From Flavobacteriales bacterium UBA3376 (lineage in GTDB: Bacteria > Bacteroidota > Bacteroidia > Flavobacteriales > Weeksellaceae), in the NCBI GenBank assembly GCA_002359055.1, contig DEQC01000072.1:1950-19153 (forward strand): a stretch of DNA of 17,204 nt, given 5' to 3'. The notes under the pieces are model-generated. The model saw nothing but the letters and a program-made list of their open reading frames with translations. It made no database searches and was not told the DNA's origin. The position numbers and the translations under genes were made by a program. Shown one piece after another: positions 7,106 through 15,206 of this stretch (position 1 is its first letter; the number at the start of each line of letters is the position of its first letter).

Positions 7106-7952
7106 ATTTTCTGAATTAAAAAAATCAGTTTCAAATAACTTGTCAAATTTTAAATTAAATCCAGTTCAAGCTATTTTTACTGCCTTTATTGTGATTGTAG
7201 CTCTACAATTAATTGCTGCATTTGTGACAATTCCCTTTGGGTTTATCAAAAAATTAGAACCATTGGGGATGCCCTTAGGATTTTTGATTGGAGGTTTGTC
7301 TGCGATTTTTTTGTCGATTACATATGTCAAAACAGAATGGAAATTCATTGTGGATCATCTTTTAAATCCAATCAGTTTGATGGTTTTGATCTTAAGTGTT
7401 TTGTTGTTTCTGTTCATGATTCCATTTACGGAATATGTAACTTCGATTGTCCCAACGGAAGGAATTCCCATCTTGGAAGAACTTTACAAAGTTATGAGTG
7501 GACATTTTGAAAGTATGTTTTCAAATAATTATCGAATAATCACTGGATTTATTACCGTTTGTATTTTAGCTCCTATCATCGAAGAAATTCTTTTCAGAGG
7601 AATTATTTTGCGAGGACTTTTACAATATGGTGCTTCACCGATTATGGCCATTTTTTTAAGTTCATTTTTATTTGGCTTGGCTCACCTGAATCCTTGGCAA
7701 TTTTTAGGCGCAGGTATCTTGGGTGCGATTTTTGGATATGTGTATTATCGAACCCAATCACTTTGGTTACCAGTGTTTTTACACGCTTTGAACAATTGTA
7801 TTTCGTTTTTTTTCTTGATGAAATACAATTCGATGGATGTAAATGTGACAGATGTAGATAGTTCGACTTCAGTGACAATCTTTTTTATATTAGGATTGAT
7901 TTGCGCTTGGATCATATATAAATTAACAAAAAATAAACAACAATGGATTTAA
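7098..7952 (+). CDS. CPBP family intramembrane glutamic endopeptidase (Rce1/ABI type)
   Basis: This 284-residue membrane protein has about seven or eight hydrophobic segments. The three catalytic motifs of the CAAX protease / bacteriocin-processing (CPBP) family are complete: EEILFRG at 162-168 (Glu162, Glu163, Arg167), FGLAHLN at 192-198 (His196) and HALNN at 229-233 (His229, Asn233). The family includes eukaryotic Rce1 and bacterial proteins linked to bacteriocin self-immunity, but most bacterial members, including those in housekeeping operons like this one, have no known substrate. No bacteriocin-like or prenylated-peptide gene is nearby, so immunity is not indicated. The start overlaps rlmH by 8 bases and the end overlaps rdgB by 10, so expression follows the operon. 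Confidence 0.94.
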   Translation: MNEFSELKKSVSNNLSNFKLNPVQAIFTAFIVIVALQLIAAFVTIPFGFIKKLEPLGMPLGFLIGGLSAIFLSITYVKTEWKFIVDHLLNPISLMVLILSVLLFLFMIPFTEYVTSIVPTEGIPILEELYKVMSGHFESMFSNNYRIITGFITVCILAPIIEEILFRGIILRGLLQYGASPIMAIFLSSFLFGLAHLNPWQFLGAGILGAIFGYVYYRTQSLWLPVFLHALNNCISFFFLMKYNSMDVNVTDVDSSTSVTIFFILGLICAWIIYKLTKNKQQWI

Positions 7953-8521
7953 TTTTTGCATCGCACAACGAAAATAAAGTGAATGAAATAAGAGCCGTTT
8001 TTCCAGAAGATATTCGAGTGCTTTCACTGAATGATTTGAATTTCCATGAAGAAATCGAAGAAACGGGTTCAACTTTAGAAGAAAACTCGAAGATTAAAGC
8101 AGAAACAATTTATAGAACCACAAGAAAAAATGTTTTTGCCGATGATACAGGTTTATTTGTAAATGCTTTAAATGGCGTACCTGGAGTGTTCTCATCCCGA
8201 TATGCTGGAACTGGAAATTCATTAGACAATATGAGAAAATTGTTGAAAGTCTTAGAAAATGAATCCGATCGTTCTGCATATTTTAAAACGCAAATTTGTC
8301 TAATTTACGATGGAGAAACTCACTTTTTTAGTGGAGAAATCCATGGTCAAATCATGAAAGAAATCAAAGGTACTCAAGGATTTGGATATGATCCGATTTT
8401 TGTGCCGGATGGATTTTCTGAGAGTTTTGCAGAAATGAACTTAGAACAAAAAAACAGTATCAGTCATAGATATTTGGCTGTTGAAAAATTGGTTAAATTT
8501 ATAGAGAAAATAAAACAATAG
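7943..8521 (+). CDS. rdgB: Non-canonical purine NTP pyrophosphatase (dITP/XTP/ITP)
   Basis: RdgB/HAM1 proteins hydrolyse dITP, ITP and XTP to the monophosphates and pyrophosphate, keeping deaminated purines out of DNA and RNA. The 192-residue protein has the normal length and all family marks. SHNENK at 7-12 starts the nucleotide-binding site (Lys12). FADDTGLFVNALNGVPGVFS at 65-84 holds the catalytic Asp68 and the metal site. GFGYDPIFVPDG at 146-157 shapes base recognition. SHR at 174-176 closes the pocket. It starts inside the last codons of the CPBP protease gene (10-base overlap), and its TAG stop is one base from the TTG start of rnz. Cytosolic. Confidence 0.97.
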   Translation: MDLIFASHNENKVNEIRAVFPEDIRVLSLNDLNFHEEIEETGSTLEENSKIKAETIYRTTRKNVFADDTGLFVNALNGVPGVFSSRYAGTGNSLDNMRKLLKVLENESDRSAYFKTQICLIYDGETHFFSGEIHGQIMKEIKGTQGFGYDPIFVPDGFSESFAEMNLEQKNSISHRYLAVEKLVKFIEKIKQ

Positions 8522-8522
8522 A

Positions 8523-9449
8523 TTGTCCATAAAACTCACCATATTAGGATTTAACTCAGCTGTACCCAAACAGAATTCAGCGCCTACTTCACAATTATTG
8601 GAGATTTCCAATCGTTTGTTTCTCATTGATTGTGGAGAAGGAACGCAAATTCAATTGAGAAATGCCAAAGCCAAATTTTCTCGAATCAACCATATTTTCA
8701 TCTCTCATTTGCATGGCGATCATGTGTTCGGATTGATTGGTTTGATAAGTACTTTTCAACTTTTAGGCAAGGAAACTCCATTGTACATTTTCGGCCCCAA
8801 AGGAATTCAAGATTTTATCATGAATCAACTGAAACATACACAAGCGAGATGTTCTTTTGAATTGAAATTTAAAGAATTGAAATCCAAAGAAAGCGAATTG
8901 ATTTTTGAAGATGATAAAGTGGAAGTTCACACGATTCCGTTGGATCATAGAATTTATACGAATGGATATTTATTCAAAGAAAAAGTTAAACCGAGAAGGC
9001 TGAATATACAAGCAGTTAAAAAATTTCCAGAAATTGAAGTCTGTGATTACAACAATTTGAAAAATGGAAAGGACTACGTTTTAAGCAATGGTGAAGTGAT
9101 TCCAAATGAAAAATTAACCTTTGATCCACCGCGTTCATTGAGTTATGCTTTTTGTTCGGATACGCGTTATAAACCGGACATTGTTCCGATGATTAAAAAT
9201 GTGGATTTGCTATATCACGAAGCTACCTTTTTAGATGAATTAAAAGAAATGGCAGTTTATACCGGACATTCGACTGCTAAAGAAGCCGCGATGATCGCAA
9301 AACAAGCGAATGCAGGACAATTGATCATTGGACATTTTTCGAATCGATACAATGATTTCAGAGTTTTGAAAGCTGAAGCATCTGAAATCTTCGAAAACAC
9401 TATATTACCGAAACAATTAGGCGTTTATGAAATCAACGCTGAAGAATAA
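8523..9449 (+). CDS. rnz: Ribonuclease Z (tRNA 3' endonuclease), TTG start
   Basis: RNase Z cuts tRNA precursors just after the discriminator base. The 308-residue protein is a full-length short-form enzyme of the metallo-beta-lactamase fold. HLHGDH at 62-67 gives His62, His64, Asp66 and His67; further ligands are His142 (PLDHR), Asp213 (FCSDTRY) and His271 (IIGHFSNRY). His249 in TGHST is the conserved active-site histidine. The exosite (flexible arm) is the region around 150-200. The start is a TTG at 8523. An in-frame TAA at 8511-8513 leaves no ATG or GTG upstream, the first internal Met is residue 100, and the resulting N-terminus MSIKLTILGFNSAVP fits the family. One base separates it from the rdgB stop, which suggests translation by reinitiation or coupling. 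Confidence 0.96.
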   Translation: MSIKLTILGFNSAVPKQNSAPTSQLLEISNRLFLIDCGEGTQIQLRNAKAKFSRINHIFISHLHGDHVFGLIGLISTFQLLGKETPLYIFGPKGIQDFIMNQLKHTQARCSFELKFKELKSKESELIFEDDKVEVHTIPLDHRIYTNGYLFKEKVKPRRLNIQAVKKFPEIEVCDYNNLKNGKDYVLSNGEVIPNEKLTFDPPRSLSYAFCSDTRYKPDIVPMIKNVDLLYHEATFLDELKEMAVYTGHSTAKEAAMIAKQANAGQLIIGHFSNRYNDFRVLKAEASEIFENTILPKQLGVYEINAEE

Positions 9450-9464
9450 TCAAAACCATCTCTT

Positions 9465-11213
9465 ATGAAATTCAAAATTACCTCAATCCTTGGTAAAGCT
9501 GCTCAAACGATTAACAGATATCCATTCACGCTTTTTTATTCATTATTGATGACTATGACTGCGATTTATTTGGCAGAAAGCGACTATTTAAATAAGGAAA
9601 GTAATTTCATTGCGTTGAAGATTCTGATCGTCTCTTCTCTTGGGATTTCTCTTTCTTTTGCTTTGCAAATGTTGACTCAAAGAAATCGGAAATTCAAAAT
9701 TTTCGAATTTTTTTTGATTTTATTTCTCTTGGGATACTATTTTATTTTGCCCAAAAATGAAGAGGATTTCACAGAAGTTTATGTTTATTTATTGATTCCA
9801 ACATATATTTTAGCTCATTTATTAGTAGCGATAGTTCCTTATTTAAGTCGTGAAGAAACTGAGATTAAATTTTGGGAATACAACAAGAAACTATTTATCA
9901 ACTACTTTCTAACCATTGTTTTTACTGGAGTTTTATGTGGAGGAATCGAATTAGCGATTTTGGCCGTCGATCATCTTTTCAATATAAACTTCAAATATTT
10001 GATTTATTATGATACATTTCTGTTTTTTCTGATTTTCGGAAGTACTTTCATTTTTACTTTATTCAATATCGACGGATTGTATGAACTTGAAAAGAAGGTT
10101 GAATATCCAGTGGTTTTAAAGTTTTTCTCTCAATTCATTTTGATTCCATTGTTGATTATATACTTGGTCATACTATATATTTATTCTTTTAAGATTTTGC
10201 TCCAATGGGAATTGCCGAGAGGTTGGGTAACATATTTGGTGTTAGCGTATTCCATTTTGGGGATTTTTGCTTTGCTGTTGGTACATCCACTAAAAGAGCA
10301 AACCAATAAATCTTGGGTAAAACTCTTTAGTCAAATTTTTTATTTCAGTCTGATTCCTTTAATGATTTTACTTTTCGTGGCTATTTTCACAAGATTATTG
10401 GAATATGGATTTACTGAACCAAGATATTTCGTATTGTTATTAGCGGTTTGGATCAGTTTGATATTCGTATATTTTGTGTTTTATAAAAAGGCTAACATCA
10501 AATTTATACCTATTTCACTTTTTGTTTTTGGATTGTTTGCATTGATTTTTCCTTTTTTAAACGCTTTCTCTGTGTCGAAAAATAGTCAGAAAAAGGAGTT
10601 GGTTAAAATCCTGTCTGAAAATAATTTACTTAAAGATGGTAAAATAGATTTTAACCAAACTGTTGAATACACTTTGGTCAAAGAATTAGAAGATAAATTC
10701 GATTATTTGGATGAACGAAATGAAAGGGATTTTTTATTGAAATTTTTAGTTGATGAGCAAGCTGAAAAAGCACTTGTAAAAGATTTTAGGTTTTGGAGTT
10801 TCAATGCTAAATTCGATAGTGTTATTTATGAAAAAAACACAGGAAAATCTCAGTATACTTCACTTAGGAATTTAAAAAAATCTTATGAAGTCGAAAGTTT
10901 TGATAGAGTGATTTCATCTAATGCGATATCAGATGAAAATTTTAAAATCAATGAAGATGAATTTAAATTTATAACATATGAAAATCAATACAAAGTGGTG
11001 ATGAACCAAAAGGATTCTATCGATTTAATGCCTGAAATCAAAGAGTTTTTTGAGGATCAAATGCATGAAAATAATATGGTTGATGATCTATCTATTGATT
11101 TTGAATTAGGAAAATATAAGTTCAAATTAGTTTTTAATCATATTAATTTTTCTTCTTATAGAAATTCGGCTACTTACTTTTTTAACGAAATGTATCTTTT
11201 AGTGAAATATTAA
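9465..11213 (+). CDS. DUF4153 domain membrane protein with C-terminal soluble domain
   Basis: This 582-residue protein has an N-terminal membrane half with roughly eleven hydrophobic segments between residues 20 and 368. Segments resembling the DUF4153 family include ELPRGWVTYLVLAYSILGI at 249-267, the GFTEPRYFVLLLAVW helix start at 315-329 and PFLNAFSVSKNSQ at 363-375. From about 370 to 582 it is soluble, acidic and lysine-rich, with a recognisable LLKDGKID segment at 388-395. The soluble part resembles the C-terminal region seen in flavobacterial members of this family, but no catalytic motif is visible. The function of DUF4153 proteins is unknown. It begins 15 bases after rnz on the same strand, with no promoter or terminator between, so it is the last gene of the rlmH operon. 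Confidence 0.82.
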   Translation: MKFKITSILGKAAQTINRYPFTLFYSLLMTMTAIYLAESDYLNKESNFIALKILIVSSLGISLSFALQMLTQRNRKFKIFEFFLILFLLGYYFILPKNEEDFTEVYVYLLIPTYILAHLLVAIVPYLSREETEIKFWEYNKKLFINYFLTIVFTGVLCGGIELAILAVDHLFNINFKYLIYYDTFLFFLIFGSTFIFTLFNIDGLYELEKKVEYPVVLKFFSQFILIPLLIIYLVILYIYSFKILLQWELPRGWVTYLVLAYSILGIFALLLVHPLKEQTNKSWVKLFSQIFYFSLIPLMILLFVAIFTRLLEYGFTEPRYFVLLLAVWISLIFVYFVFYKKANIKFIPISLFVFGLFALIFPFLNAFSVSKNSQKKELVKILSENNLLKDGKIDFNQTVEYTLVKELEDKFDYLDERNERDFLLKFLVDEQAEKALVKDFRFWSFNAKFDSVIYEKNTGKSQYTSLRNLKKSYEVESFDRVISSNAISDENFKINEDEFKFITYENQYKVVMNQKDSIDLMPEIKEFFEDQMHENNMVDDLSIDFELGKYKFKLVFNHINFSSYRNSATYFFNEMYLLVKY

Positions 11214-11306
11214 TCACAACTATTTATATTTTCATTTCTTAGACTTTTTGATATTACCTCCAATTTGTATAAATTGCAGAGCAACACTCTAATTGAAACT
11301 AAAACT

Positions 11307-12476
11307 ATGAATGACTTTTTATACGCTTTTGTATTTTTTACAATACTTAATTGGTCTTGCAAATCTTCCACTCAACCACAAGATAAAGTTGTTTATACAA
11401 CTCCTACTTCTGATTCTTCTGAAGCTTTGGCTTGGTTGAATTCGATTTTTGAATGTGAAAATGAAGAATTTAAATTTTGTTTTCCTGATGAAGAAAAAGT
11501 TCTAACCCAAGACTTTTATCAATTTTTGATCGAATCCAATCAGTTTCACATCGATAGTTATGAATTGAATTCTATCGATAAAAATTATTTAGAAAATAAG
11601 CTGAAAAATAAATGGCCAAACTATAAAATTTCCAAAGAAGAAACTTGGCCTTTTGGAAGAGGAAATGGTGATGTGAAATATTTAGAAAAAGTCGAAATTG
11701 AGCCTTTAGGTAATAAGAAGTATTTTGTTAGAATTCAATATTCAGATGATTTTTCGACCGATAATGAGGTAGAATTGATCAAAACAGAAAATGGCTTTCT
11801 GATTGATTTTATAGAAACTAAATATGAAATTTTGTTGAATGAATCCGATCAACAAACTTCTTCAAACATCGAAAAATTCACTCAAAAATGGACTTGGACT
11901 TATAAAAATGACGCCGTAGATAATTTGCTCGATACCTATGAAGGTGAGATGTCGGCATATTATAATCCTGATACAAGAAAGTGGTTATTTACCAAAGAAT
12001 CTTATGGAAACAGCGGTGATATGGTGAATTGGGTGATTGGAGATTCAAATGGTGAATTTGTTTTTTCCTTTCAATCTGTTCATCCTGCGGAACCTTATTC
12101 AACAATGAATTTCACTTTGGAAAAACCTAATTATATTTTTTCGTTAGAAGAATTGTATAAACCTTTGAACAACACAAAAGTATTTAATTCAGGGTCAGAA
12201 TTTGGAGAGATTTTAGGAGTAGAATATGAGAGAATTTATCCGAAAAATACAATCAATTCAACTCGTGTGTTTTTGGGAGAAACTCAAGCCGATATGACAG
12301 CATTTTATGGATTCAATCAAATTGATTCCGAGACGAAATTGCTTTATACATTTGATTTGGATAAAAATAATTTTATTTATTTAGAAGAGAAAACAACTTT
12401 AGGACATGATGAAAAGAAAATCGAACTCGATTTTAAAGGAATTACTAAAGTTGAAAAAATTATCGAACTCAAATAA
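11307..12476 (+). CDS. Putative lipoprotein of unknown function
   Basis: From ATG 11307 this is a 389-residue protein I cannot assign. Residues 4-16 are hydrophobic and end at Cys18 (ILNWSC), so a lipoprotein signal is likely, although Trp at -2 makes the lipobox non-standard. A TTG at 11265 opens a 14-residue longer frame that would bury this signal behind a polar segment, so I choose 11307. The region 38-175 has the rhythm of an NTF2-like/DUF3828 fold (ALAWLNSIF, then VRIQYSDDF, then the VELIKTENGFLIDFIETK strand pair), which is a resemblance only. The remainder (about 185-389) is beta-rich and aromatic, with repeated YYNP, NYIF and NNFIYL strands. It lies 93 bases after the DUF4153 gene. 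No -7 consensus is visible in that gap, so read-through from the operon is possible. It ends just before a hairpin terminator. Confidence 0.75.
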   Translation: MNDFLYAFVFFTILNWSCKSSTQPQDKVVYTTPTSDSSEALAWLNSIFECENEEFKFCFPDEEKVLTQDFYQFLIESNQFHIDSYELNSIDKNYLENKLKNKWPNYKISKEETWPFGRGNGDVKYLEKVEIEPLGNKKYFVRIQYSDDFSTDNEVELIKTENGFLIDFIETKYEILLNESDQQTSSNIEKFTQKWTWTYKNDAVDNLLDTYEGEMSAYYNPDTRKWLFTKESYGNSGDMVNWVIGDSNGEFVFSFQSVHPAEPYSTMNFTLEKPNYIFSLEELYKPLNNTKVFNSGSEFGEILGVEYERIYPKNTINSTRVFLGETQADMTAFYGFNQIDSETKLLYTFDLDKNNFIYLEEKTTLGHDEKKIELDFKGITKVEKIIELK

Positions 12477-12505
12477 TAGATTTGAATTTTTTCATTTGAT
12501 TAAAT

Positions 12506-12545
12506 AAGGGTGAGATTTTTCAAGAATTTCACCCTTGATTTTTTT
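12506..12545 (+). terminator. Rho-independent terminator, probably shared by convergent genes
   Basis: AAGGGTGAGATT (12506-12517) pairs with AATTTCACCCTT (12525-12536), giving 12 bp with one G-T wobble, around a 7-base loop. After GA comes a run of T to 12545. It lies 29 bases past the lipoprotein stop. The menE stop codon on the other strand sits inside the T tract, so the hairpin also ends the menC-DUF1684-menE transcript, although the minus-strand tail is less T-rich. Confidence 0.85.
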
Positions 12546-13527
12546 ATAATAAATTCAATAAATCTTGTCGTTTTATTTTGTTGCTTTCGGTTCTTGGGAA
12601 TTTTTCAAAGAAATATATTTCTTTCGGATATTCATATTTATCCAATAAATTTTCAGGAAGATTGATTTCAAATTCCTTGCTTTCAATGATTAAAATTAAT
12701 TTCTCGCCCAAAATTGGATCAGGAAGTGAACTTATAATAAACTCAGCGTTTATAATTGGTTTGAGCTTTTTTTCGATTTGCTCTGGTATCAGTTTTATGC
12801 CACCCGAATTGATCACATTGTCAAATCTTCCCAACCATTTGAATGCATTTTTATTTTTGATTTCTACTATATCGTTTGTGATTATTTCTTCTTTGAAATA
12901 TGGCGTTTGAATCACCAAACAATTTCTTTCATCTTTACGAATTTGAATTTGATTCAACACATTGAAATATTGCTCACAAATTTGCTTAAGACCAATGTGA
13001 GTAATGGTTTCCGTCATTCCATAAGATTCGTAACTCACGGTTTCTAATTTCAATAATCTTTCTCTTAATACATCGGACAAAGGTGCACCACCTATCAAAA
13101 GAGTTTTGATTTTTTTCATTTGTTGAAATGATTTCTCAACTTGCATAGGAGTTAGTGGAGCAAAATCCACCTCATCAATTGAACTTAAATCAATAGTGGC
13201 TTTAGGTTGCATACAATAGAGTTTTAACTCGAGTTCTATGGCTCTTACCAACATCATTTTTCCAGCAATAAAGTTTACAGGCATACATAACAAAGCTGTT
13301 TTTCCTTTGGTTAAATCGAAAAAATCTCCAGTCATCTGAGCACTTAATTTCATGGCAGATTTAGGTAATTTTATCGGACTTGGATTTCCTGTTGATCCTG
13401 AAGTATGCGCAATTATAAAATCAGCATCGGATTTCCAATCTTCATAAAAGTTTTTTATTTCTTTTTGCCATTGAATCGATTCGTCGAATGTATCGAATTT
13501 TTGTTTTGAAAAATCTAAAACTATCAT
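12544..13527 (-). CDS. menE: o-Succinylbenzoate--CoA ligase-like AMP-binding protein
   Basis: MenE activates o-succinylbenzoate to its CoA thioester in menaquinone synthesis, via an acyl-adenylate. ANL-superfamily core motifs are present: the P-loop HTSGSTGNPSPIKLPKSA at 41-58, YGMTET at 169-174, WLGRFDNVINSGGIKLIPEQIE at 231-252 (the hinge and lid entry) and the A10-type PRTESNKIKR at 311-320, with Lys317 in the catalytic lysine position. At 327 residues it is much shorter than the roughly 450-500 residues of proteobacterial or bacillar MenE. The P-loop begins at residue 41, so most of the usual N-terminal subdomain is missing, a compact form I associate with Bacteroidota. Its start overlaps the DUF1684 stop by 4 bases (ATGA). 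The menC gene two positions upstream is what makes MenE more likely than a general acyl-CoA ligase. Confidence 0.88.
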   Translation of the reverse strand: MIVLDFSKQKFDTFDESIQWQKEIKNFYEDWKSDADFIIAHTSGSTGNPSPIKLPKSAMKLSAQMTGDFFDLTKGKTALLCMPVNFIAGKMMLVRAIELELKLYCMQPKATIDLSSIDEVDFAPLTPMQVEKSFQQMKKIKTLLIGGAPLSDVLRERLLKLETVSYESYGMTETITHIGLKQICEQYFNVLNQIQIRKDERNCLVIQTPYFKEEIITNDIVEIKNKNAFKWLGRFDNVINSGGIKLIPEQIEKKLKPIINAEFIISSLPDPILGEKLILIIESKEFEINLPENLLDKYEYPKEIYFFEKFPRTESNKIKRQDLLNLL

Positions 13528-14153
13528 TGCTTATAACTTTCTCCTGCTTTAATTTCTGTTGACAAATAATTGTTGTTGGGCGGAATCGGGCAATTGTAAT
13601 AATTGCTGTAGGCGCAATATGGATTGTAAGCTTTGTTGAAATCAACGATCAATTCATTATTGATAATATCGGTTGTTTCAAAATCCAAATAACGTCCGCC
13701 ACCATAAGTTGTTTCTCCATTTGTGTCGTCCATAAACGGAAGAAAAAGATGATTTTCGTAACCTTCAATCGGCGGATCTGATGCGTATATACTCAATGAA
13801 TGCTCTTGTTGATTCAATTCAAAATTCAACTTTCCATATTCTTTATAATATTTGATTTTGTTGGCAGAAGTTGGAAAAGCAATGGTCTTTTGACTTTCTG
13901 AAGGAGTAAATTGCGCTTTGACAACATAATTTAAATCGATAGGAAAAAAATTTATTCCTTGAAAATCTTCGATTTCATCTTCTTTTAAAGGAGTGGTTTT
14001 TGGATTTTCCCAGTTTGATTTTAAATCCAATTGAAATTCCATGATTTCAGTGATTAAACTTCTTTGCTCATTCGATCGATTGCTCAAATTTTGAGTTGTA
14101 CACGATGAATTGATTAAAATAATCAATAGCAACAATAAATATTGTTTTTTCAT
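13524..14153 (-). CDS. DUF1684 domain lipoprotein
   Basis: This 209-residue protein begins with a lipoprotein signal (MKKQ, a run of Leu/Ile to residue 13, then NSSC with Cys18). The body is a DUF1684 domain, recognised by FLPFMDDTNGETTYGGGRYL at 137-156 and the nearly invariant DFNKAYNPYCAYS at 171-183, followed by YNCPIPP at 186-192. It covers about 35-205, the normal family size. The domain has no known activity; the clustered Gly/Tyr/Asn/Cys motifs suggest a binding or catalytic pocket. It is expected in the periplasmic face of a membrane. It lies between menC (9 bases away) and menE (4-base overlap) on the same strand, so it is made with two cytosolic menaquinone enzymes, but nothing in the sequence shows a direct role in that pathway. 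Confidence 0.9.
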   Translation of the reverse strand: MKKQYLLLLLIILINSSCTTQNLSNRSNEQRSLITEIMEFQLDLKSNWENPKTTPLKEDEIEDFQGINFFPIDLNYVVKAQFTPSESQKTIAFPTSANKIKYYKEYGKLNFELNQQEHSLSIYASDPPIEGYENHLFLPFMDDTNGETTYGGGRYLDFETTDIINNELIVDFNKAYNPYCAYSNYYNCPIPPNNNYLSTEIKAGESYKQ

Positions 14154-14162
14154 TCTTTAAAA

Positions 14163-15182
14163 TTAAACATAAAATAGTTTATCACCTATGGTTTTAAGTT
14201 TTGATTCAAAGTTGTTTTTGAACAAACTACCTGTTCCTAAACCTTGAGGCATCGGGTTTTCTAAGGTGAAAGTCCATTGAGCAATTGCATTCAAACCTAT
14301 ATTTCCTTCCAAAGCAGAAGTGATCCACCATCCGATATTTAATTCTTCAGCTGCATCTATCCATTCTTGACTACCTTTCCAACCACCGATCAAACTCGGT
14401 TTCAAGATGATGTATTGAGGTTTGATTTTTTGGATTAATTCGATTTTTTTGTTCAACTGAGTTACTCCAATCAATTCTTCATCCAAAGCAATTGGGGTAG
14501 GTGTAATTTGACAGAGTTCTGCCATGTTATCGATTTGTTTGGATTTGATAGGCTGTTCGATCGAATGAATTTCTAATTCAGCCAATTCATTCAAGACAAT
14601 TTTTGCTTCTTCAAACGAAAACGCTCCATTGGCATCGACTCTGAGTTCTAAATCTTGAGAAGAGAACTCATTTCTGAGTTGTTTTAGAATTTCTCTTTCT
14701 TCTTTCCATTTGACTCCAATTTTTAATTTAATACACTTGAAATTATCTTCTAATTTATCTTTGATTTGGTCTTTCATAAATTCCAAGTCACCCATCCAAA
14801 TCAATCCATTGATAGGAATTCCAACTTTTTCTTTTGTGAATTCAGATTCAAATAAAATTGGCGAATATGAATTGTGATTTTCTGGTTTTTCAGACGCTTT
14901 CAATGCTTGTTCCAAACCAAACTGAATGGAAGGAAATTCTCTGAGTTCTTCCCACCAATTTTCGTTCGATGCATCGAAATTTTCACAAGTTGATTTTAGA
15001 ATTTCTTCATAATTTTCAACATCGTCATGACTTAATCCTCTAAACAAACCAGTTTCGCCAAAAAAAGTCGATCCATTTCTTGTGATTTTTATTATGAAGG
15101 TTTCTTTTTCTGTCAATATACCTCTTGATGTACCACTTGGTTTCTTTAAGATTAGGTTAAGTTTTTCATATAATAATTGCAT
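14163..15182 (-). CDS. menC: o-Succinylbenzoate synthase
   Basis: MenC dehydrates SHCHC to o-succinylbenzoate in menaquinone synthesis and belongs to the enolase superfamily. The 339-residue protein has the complete set of active-site residues on the barrel strands: KLK at 152-154 with Lys154 as a base, metal ligands Asp183 (RVDANGAF), Glu209 (SIEQPI) and Asp234 (ALDEEL), and Lys261 (IILKPSLIGGW) as the opposite lysine. The final SALEGNIGL at 289-297 is typical of OSBS. The capping domain is residues 1-110. Dipeptide epimerases and N-acylamino-acid racemases share this fold, but the menE gene downstream in the same operon makes OSBS the best call. The gene is first in menC-DUF1684-menE and divergent from the large secreted protein, with 79 bases between the starts. 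No good -7 element for this direction is visible. Confidence 0.92.
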   Translation of the reverse strand: MQLLYEKLNLILKKPSGTSRGILTEKETFIIKITRNGSTFFGETGLFRGLSHDDVENYEEILKSTCENFDASNENWWEELREFPSIQFGLEQALKASEKPENHNSYSPILFESEFTKEKVGIPINGLIWMGDLEFMKDQIKDKLEDNFKCIKLKIGVKWKEEREILKQLRNEFSSQDLELRVDANGAFSFEEAKIVLNELAELEIHSIEQPIKSKQIDNMAELCQITPTPIALDEELIGVTQLNKKIELIQKIKPQYIILKPSLIGGWKGSQEWIDAAEELNIGWWITSALEGNIGLNAIAQWTFTLENPMPQGLGTGSLFKNNFESKLKTIGDKLFYV

Positions 15183-15206
15183 TCGTATTAAATTATTTTG
15201 TTATGC

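Noticed and set aside
7075..7110. 3' end of rlmH as an integration site for an SCC-like element
   Set aside because: rlmH is the attachment gene for SCC elements in staphylococci, but here the next gene overlaps rlmH by 8 bases in an intact operon. There is no recombinase gene, direct repeat or foreign block next to it.
7098..7952. CPBP protease as a bacteriocin-immunity or abortive-infection gene
   Set aside because: The catalytic motifs are real, but the neighbours are housekeeping genes and no bacteriocin, peptide-maturation or defence gene is present.
11214..11306. Promoter, small RNA or riboswitch in the longest intergenic gap
   Set aside because: No TAnnTTTG match, no stable hairpin with a T tract and no conserved-looking structure could be seen in these 93 bases.
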